Source: Prevotellaceae bacterium (GTDB lineage: Bacteria; Bacteroidota; Bacteroidia; Bacteroidales; UBA932). From it: a stretch of 6,894 nt of DNA. Below the pieces are notes generated by a model that saw only the letters and a list, made by a program, of their open reading frames with translations, did no database searches and was not told where the DNA came from. Shown piece by piece: positions 5,000 to 6,894 of this stretch (positions are counted from its first letter, which is position 1; every line of letters starts with the position of its first letter). The DNA lies in contig JAIRXY010000139.1 in assembly GCA_031268055.1 (NCBI GenBank), positions 1 to 6,894 on the forward strand, written 5' to 3'. A program made the position numbers and the translations under genes.

Positions 5000-6463
5000 C
5001 TAATGAACCTGTATCCGTTTTTTTCTCAGCAAGAGCAAGCCTATGAAGGTAATTAACCCGTTGATGATGAGCAGCTCAAATCCTATCTCGTAGCCGCTGA
5101 ACAGCACGGGCGATAGCTCGCTCAGCGCAAATGAAAGGATGGGCGACAGAATAGCTACCAACGGCACCCACCTGTCGCGCACCTGCACTTTGGTAAAAAG
5201 ACCAAAGGCAAACAAGCCCAGCAGCGGCCCGTAGGTGTAGCTCGCTACCTTGTACACCGTGTTAATAATGCTCTCGGAGTAAAAAAGCTTGAAAACTAAG
5301 ATGAGCAGCAGGAATACCGCGCTCATACCCGCATGCACCCAGCGACGCTTACGGCGCAAGGTGGGGTCGCCGTTTTTTAGCCCCAAAATATCAATGGTAA
5401 AGGACGTTGTTAGCGCAGCAATGGCGCTGTCGGCGCTGGAGTAGGCCGCCGCAATAATGCCCACAATAAACAAAACTCCTACCAGCGGGTGCAAAAACCC
5501 GCCTGTGGCGATGTAGGGAAAAATTTCGTCGGGCTTGTCCGGCATGGCTAAGCCGTTGTGCGCAATGAAGGCGTAGAACATTACGCCAAGCGTGAGAAAA
5601 AGCAGGTTTACCGGCAGAAAGGCAAGGCCGTAAGTGCGCATGTTCCGCTGGGCGTCGCGCAGGTTTTTGCAGCTCAGGTTTTTTTGCATCATGTCCTGAT
5701 CCATCCCCGTCATGGTGATGGTGGTGAACACGCCTGCCAGAAACTGCTTGAAAAAGTAGCGCCTGTCGGCGGGGTTGTCGAAGAAGAACGTGCGCGACAC
5801 ATCGCTCTCCCGCAGCATTGTCCACACGCCCCCAAGCGACAAGTCCATAGCCCGCGCCAAACCTACCATGCAGAGCGCCAGCGTAAGGAGCAGGGCAAAG
5901 GTTTGCAGCGTATCCGTCCAGATAATCGTTTTGATACCTCCCTTGTGGGTGTACAAAAATATCAGCCCAATGGTGAAGACGACGTTCACCACAAACGGAA
6001 TACCCAGCTTGTCAAACACCAACGCTTGCAGCACAATGGCTACCACCAGCAGGCGAATTGCCGAACCCAGCAGGCGGGAAAGGAGAAAGAATGCCGCGCC
6101 TGTTTTGTAGCTGTAACGCCCAAAGCGCGTGCTCAGGTAGGTGTATATGGAGGTCAGCCCCAAGCTGTAGTAAAGGGGGAGCAGCACCTGCGCCACCACC
6201 ACGTATCCCACCACAAAGCCCAGCACCATTTGCAGGTAGGAAAGCTGGCTCGCTCCTACCATGCCCGGCACCGAAATGAACGTTACCCCCGAAATGCTCG
6301 ATCCTATCATGCCAAAGGCAATAACGTACCACGGCGCTTTGCGGTTGCCAAGGTAGAACGAATCCGGCTGAACGCGCCGCGTTGTAAGCCACGATATGAA
6401 CAACAAAATGGCAAAGTAGATACCTACAATGCCAAGAATTACGTAGGGGTTGGCGATGAGCAT
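5000..6463 (-). CDS. Sodium:solute symporter (SSS family)
   Basis: This 487-residue inner-membrane protein has about 13 hydrophobic segments, the expected size and layout for the SSS (SGLT/PutP-like, LeuT-fold) family. Supporting blocks, numbered from the start: FYLGNRKAPWY (36-46), GSSISGVTFISVPG (54-67) in the first core helix with its usual break, YTYLSTRFG (107-115), GGIKTIIWTDTLQ (175-187), and SSADSAIAALTTSF (342-355). The last corresponds to the core helix whose serines hold the Na2 sodium ion in characterised members. TGMDQDMMQK (252-261) in the loop before is typical of the Bacteroidota branch. It should couple inward Na+ flow to uptake of a small solute; sugar, sialic acid, amino acid and anion carriers all occur in the family, and nothing nearby tells which. 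The start gives a normal short N-terminus before the first helix. It converges with the Fic gene and diverges from the DUF4293 gene. I see no convincing promoter for it; TATGCTTTG on the minus strand (6514-6506) is a poor candidate. Confidence 0.92.
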   Translation of the reverse strand: MLIANPYVILGIVGIYFAILLFISWLTTRRVQPDSFYLGNRKAPWYVIAFGMIGSSISGVTFISVPGMVGASQLSYLQMVLGFVVGYVVVAQVLLPLYYSLGLTSIYTYLSTRFGRYSYKTGAAFFLLSRLLGSAIRLLVVAIVLQALVFDKLGIPFVVNVVFTIGLIFLYTHKGGIKTIIWTDTLQTFALLLTLALCMVGLARAMDLSLGGVWTMLRESDVSRTFFFDNPADRRYFFKQFLAGVFTTITMTGMDQDMMQKNLSCKNLRDAQRNMRTYGLAFLPVNLLFLTLGVMFYAFIAHNGLAMPDKPDEIFPYIATGGFLHPLVGVLFIVGIIAAAYSSADSAIAALTTSFTIDILGLKNGDPTLRRKRRWVHAGMSAVFLLLILVFKLFYSESIINTVYKVASYTYGPLLGLFAFGLFTKVQVRDRWVPLVAILSPILSFALSELSPVLFSGYEIGFELLIINGLITFIGLLLLRKKRIQVH

Positions 6464-6531
6464 AAGAGCTTTGTTTTAGCTATGATTTATGAGCGGCACA
6501 AGGTGCAAAGCATACAAAAAATTATTCCGCA

Positions 6532-6566
6532 TTGCTATGCCAAATCAAGAATTGTGCATAACTTTG
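6532..6566 (+). promoter_or_regulatory. Putative promoter for the DUF4293 gene
   Basis: TAACTTTG (6559-6566) is an exact TAnnTTTG -7 element. A partial -33 (TTG, 6532-6534) lies 24 bases upstream, slightly long. Transcription would start near 6573, inside the heptamer repeats and about 38 bases before the ATG. Confidence 0.45.
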
Positions 6567-6568
6567 CG

Positions 6569-6589
6569 AATCTGAAATCTGAAATCTGA
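6569..6589 (+). repeat. Three tandem copies of a 7-bp repeat
   Basis: AATCTGA is repeated exactly three times, starting two bases after the -7 element and covering the predicted start site. Similar AATCTGA-type heptamer runs are often seen in spacers of this phylum. Copy number may vary between strains by slippage. Confidence 0.7.
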
Positions 6590-6610
6590 AAATTTAAAAT
6601 TCGAAATCCA

Positions 6611-6894
6611 ATGCTTCAGCGTATTCAATCTGTTTTTTTGGCCATAGCGTTAGCGCTGCTTGGCTCGCTGTTTGCGCTGCCGTTTGCCAACGCCATCGGC
6701 ATCGATGGCAAAGAGCTTACGGTGAACAGCGCCGATTTTCCAATGGTAATCATCCAAGTAGCCACGTTCGGCGTTACGCTGGTCAATATTTTTCTGTACA
6801 AGCAGCGGCGGCGGCAGATACGCCTGTGCATCGTCAACGGTATTGCGCTGCTGGCCTATCAGGTTTTTACCCTGCTGTACGTATTTTTGCTTGT
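6611..6894 (+). CDS. DUF4293 family membrane protein, 3' end outside window
   Basis: The frame is open from ATG 6611 to the window edge: 94 complete codons and no stop. The start MLQRIQSVFLAIAL is the hallmark of DUF4293 proteins, which begin M-[IL]-QRIQ followed at once by a membrane helix. Three hydrophobic segments are visible at about 7-27, 44-63 and 72-94. The basic stretch YKQRRRQIRLC (63-73) between the second and third corresponds to the conserved cytosolic loop of the family. Members have four helices and around 130-150 residues, so roughly one helix and the C-terminus are missing here. The function of the family is unknown to me, and its known range is Bacteroidota, which supports the taxonomic call. 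It is divergent from the symporter gene. Confidence 0.87.
   Translation, partial: MLQRIQSVFLAIALALLGSLFALPFANAIGIDGKELTVNSADFPMVIIQVATFGVTLVNIFLYKQRRRQIRLCIVNGIALLAYQVFTLLYVFLL

Noticed and set aside
5558..6589. 343-codon open frame on the plus strand, opposite the symporter gene
   Set aside because: Its translation is rich in His, Gln, Arg and Lys with no domain, as expected for the complement of a hydrophobic membrane protein. The minus strand holds a well-supported symporter.

Overview
The window looks like chromosomal sequence from a member of the Bacteroidota. Three signs point there. The last gene encodes a DUF4293 protein, a family I know only from that phylum. The promoter-like sites in the spacers fit the phylum's TTTG / TAnnTTTG consensus rather than -35/-10 hexamers. 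None of the starts has a convincing Shine-Dalgarno site. I cannot name the genus. The core genes are moderately GC-rich (40 of 60 bases are G or C at 1861-1920, 33 of 60 at 5221-5280). The Fic gene in the middle is clearly AT-richer (23 of 60 at 4441-4500).

Layout, left to right. Positions 3-2099 hold a two-gene (+) unit, dapL then dapF: the aminotransferase that makes LL-diaminopimelate from tetrahydrodipicolinate, and the epimerase that turns it into meso-diaminopimelate for peptidoglycan and lysine. Positions 2311-3372 hold a (+) CNNM/CorB-like membrane protein with a CBS pair, probably concerned with divalent-cation transport. A 345-base spacer (3373-3717) carries a good leftward promoter with no convincing gene, a 45-base inverted repeat, a -7 box for the next gene and a leader hairpin. 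Positions 3718-4806 encode a class II Fic protein with its own inhibitory helix and a C-terminal winged helix. It reads as an acquired gene. A 193-base convergent spacer follows, with a probable terminator. Positions 6463-5000 (-) encode a sodium:solute symporter. A divergent spacer (6464-6610) has a promoter and a 7-bp tandem repeat. A DUF4293 membrane protein starts at 6611 and runs off the window.

The genes do not form one pathway apart from dapL-dapF. Most of the window is ordinary housekeeping and transport sequence. Two points deserve most attention. The DapL copy has replaced most residues that, in the well-studied DapL enzymes, contact the distal end of the substrate and the cofactor phosphate, yet it keeps the catalytic core and sits beside dapF. 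The spacer ahead of the Fic gene has layered inverted-repeat structure suggesting dedicated regulation. I see no rRNA, tRNA, CRISPR array, insertion sequence or replication origin.
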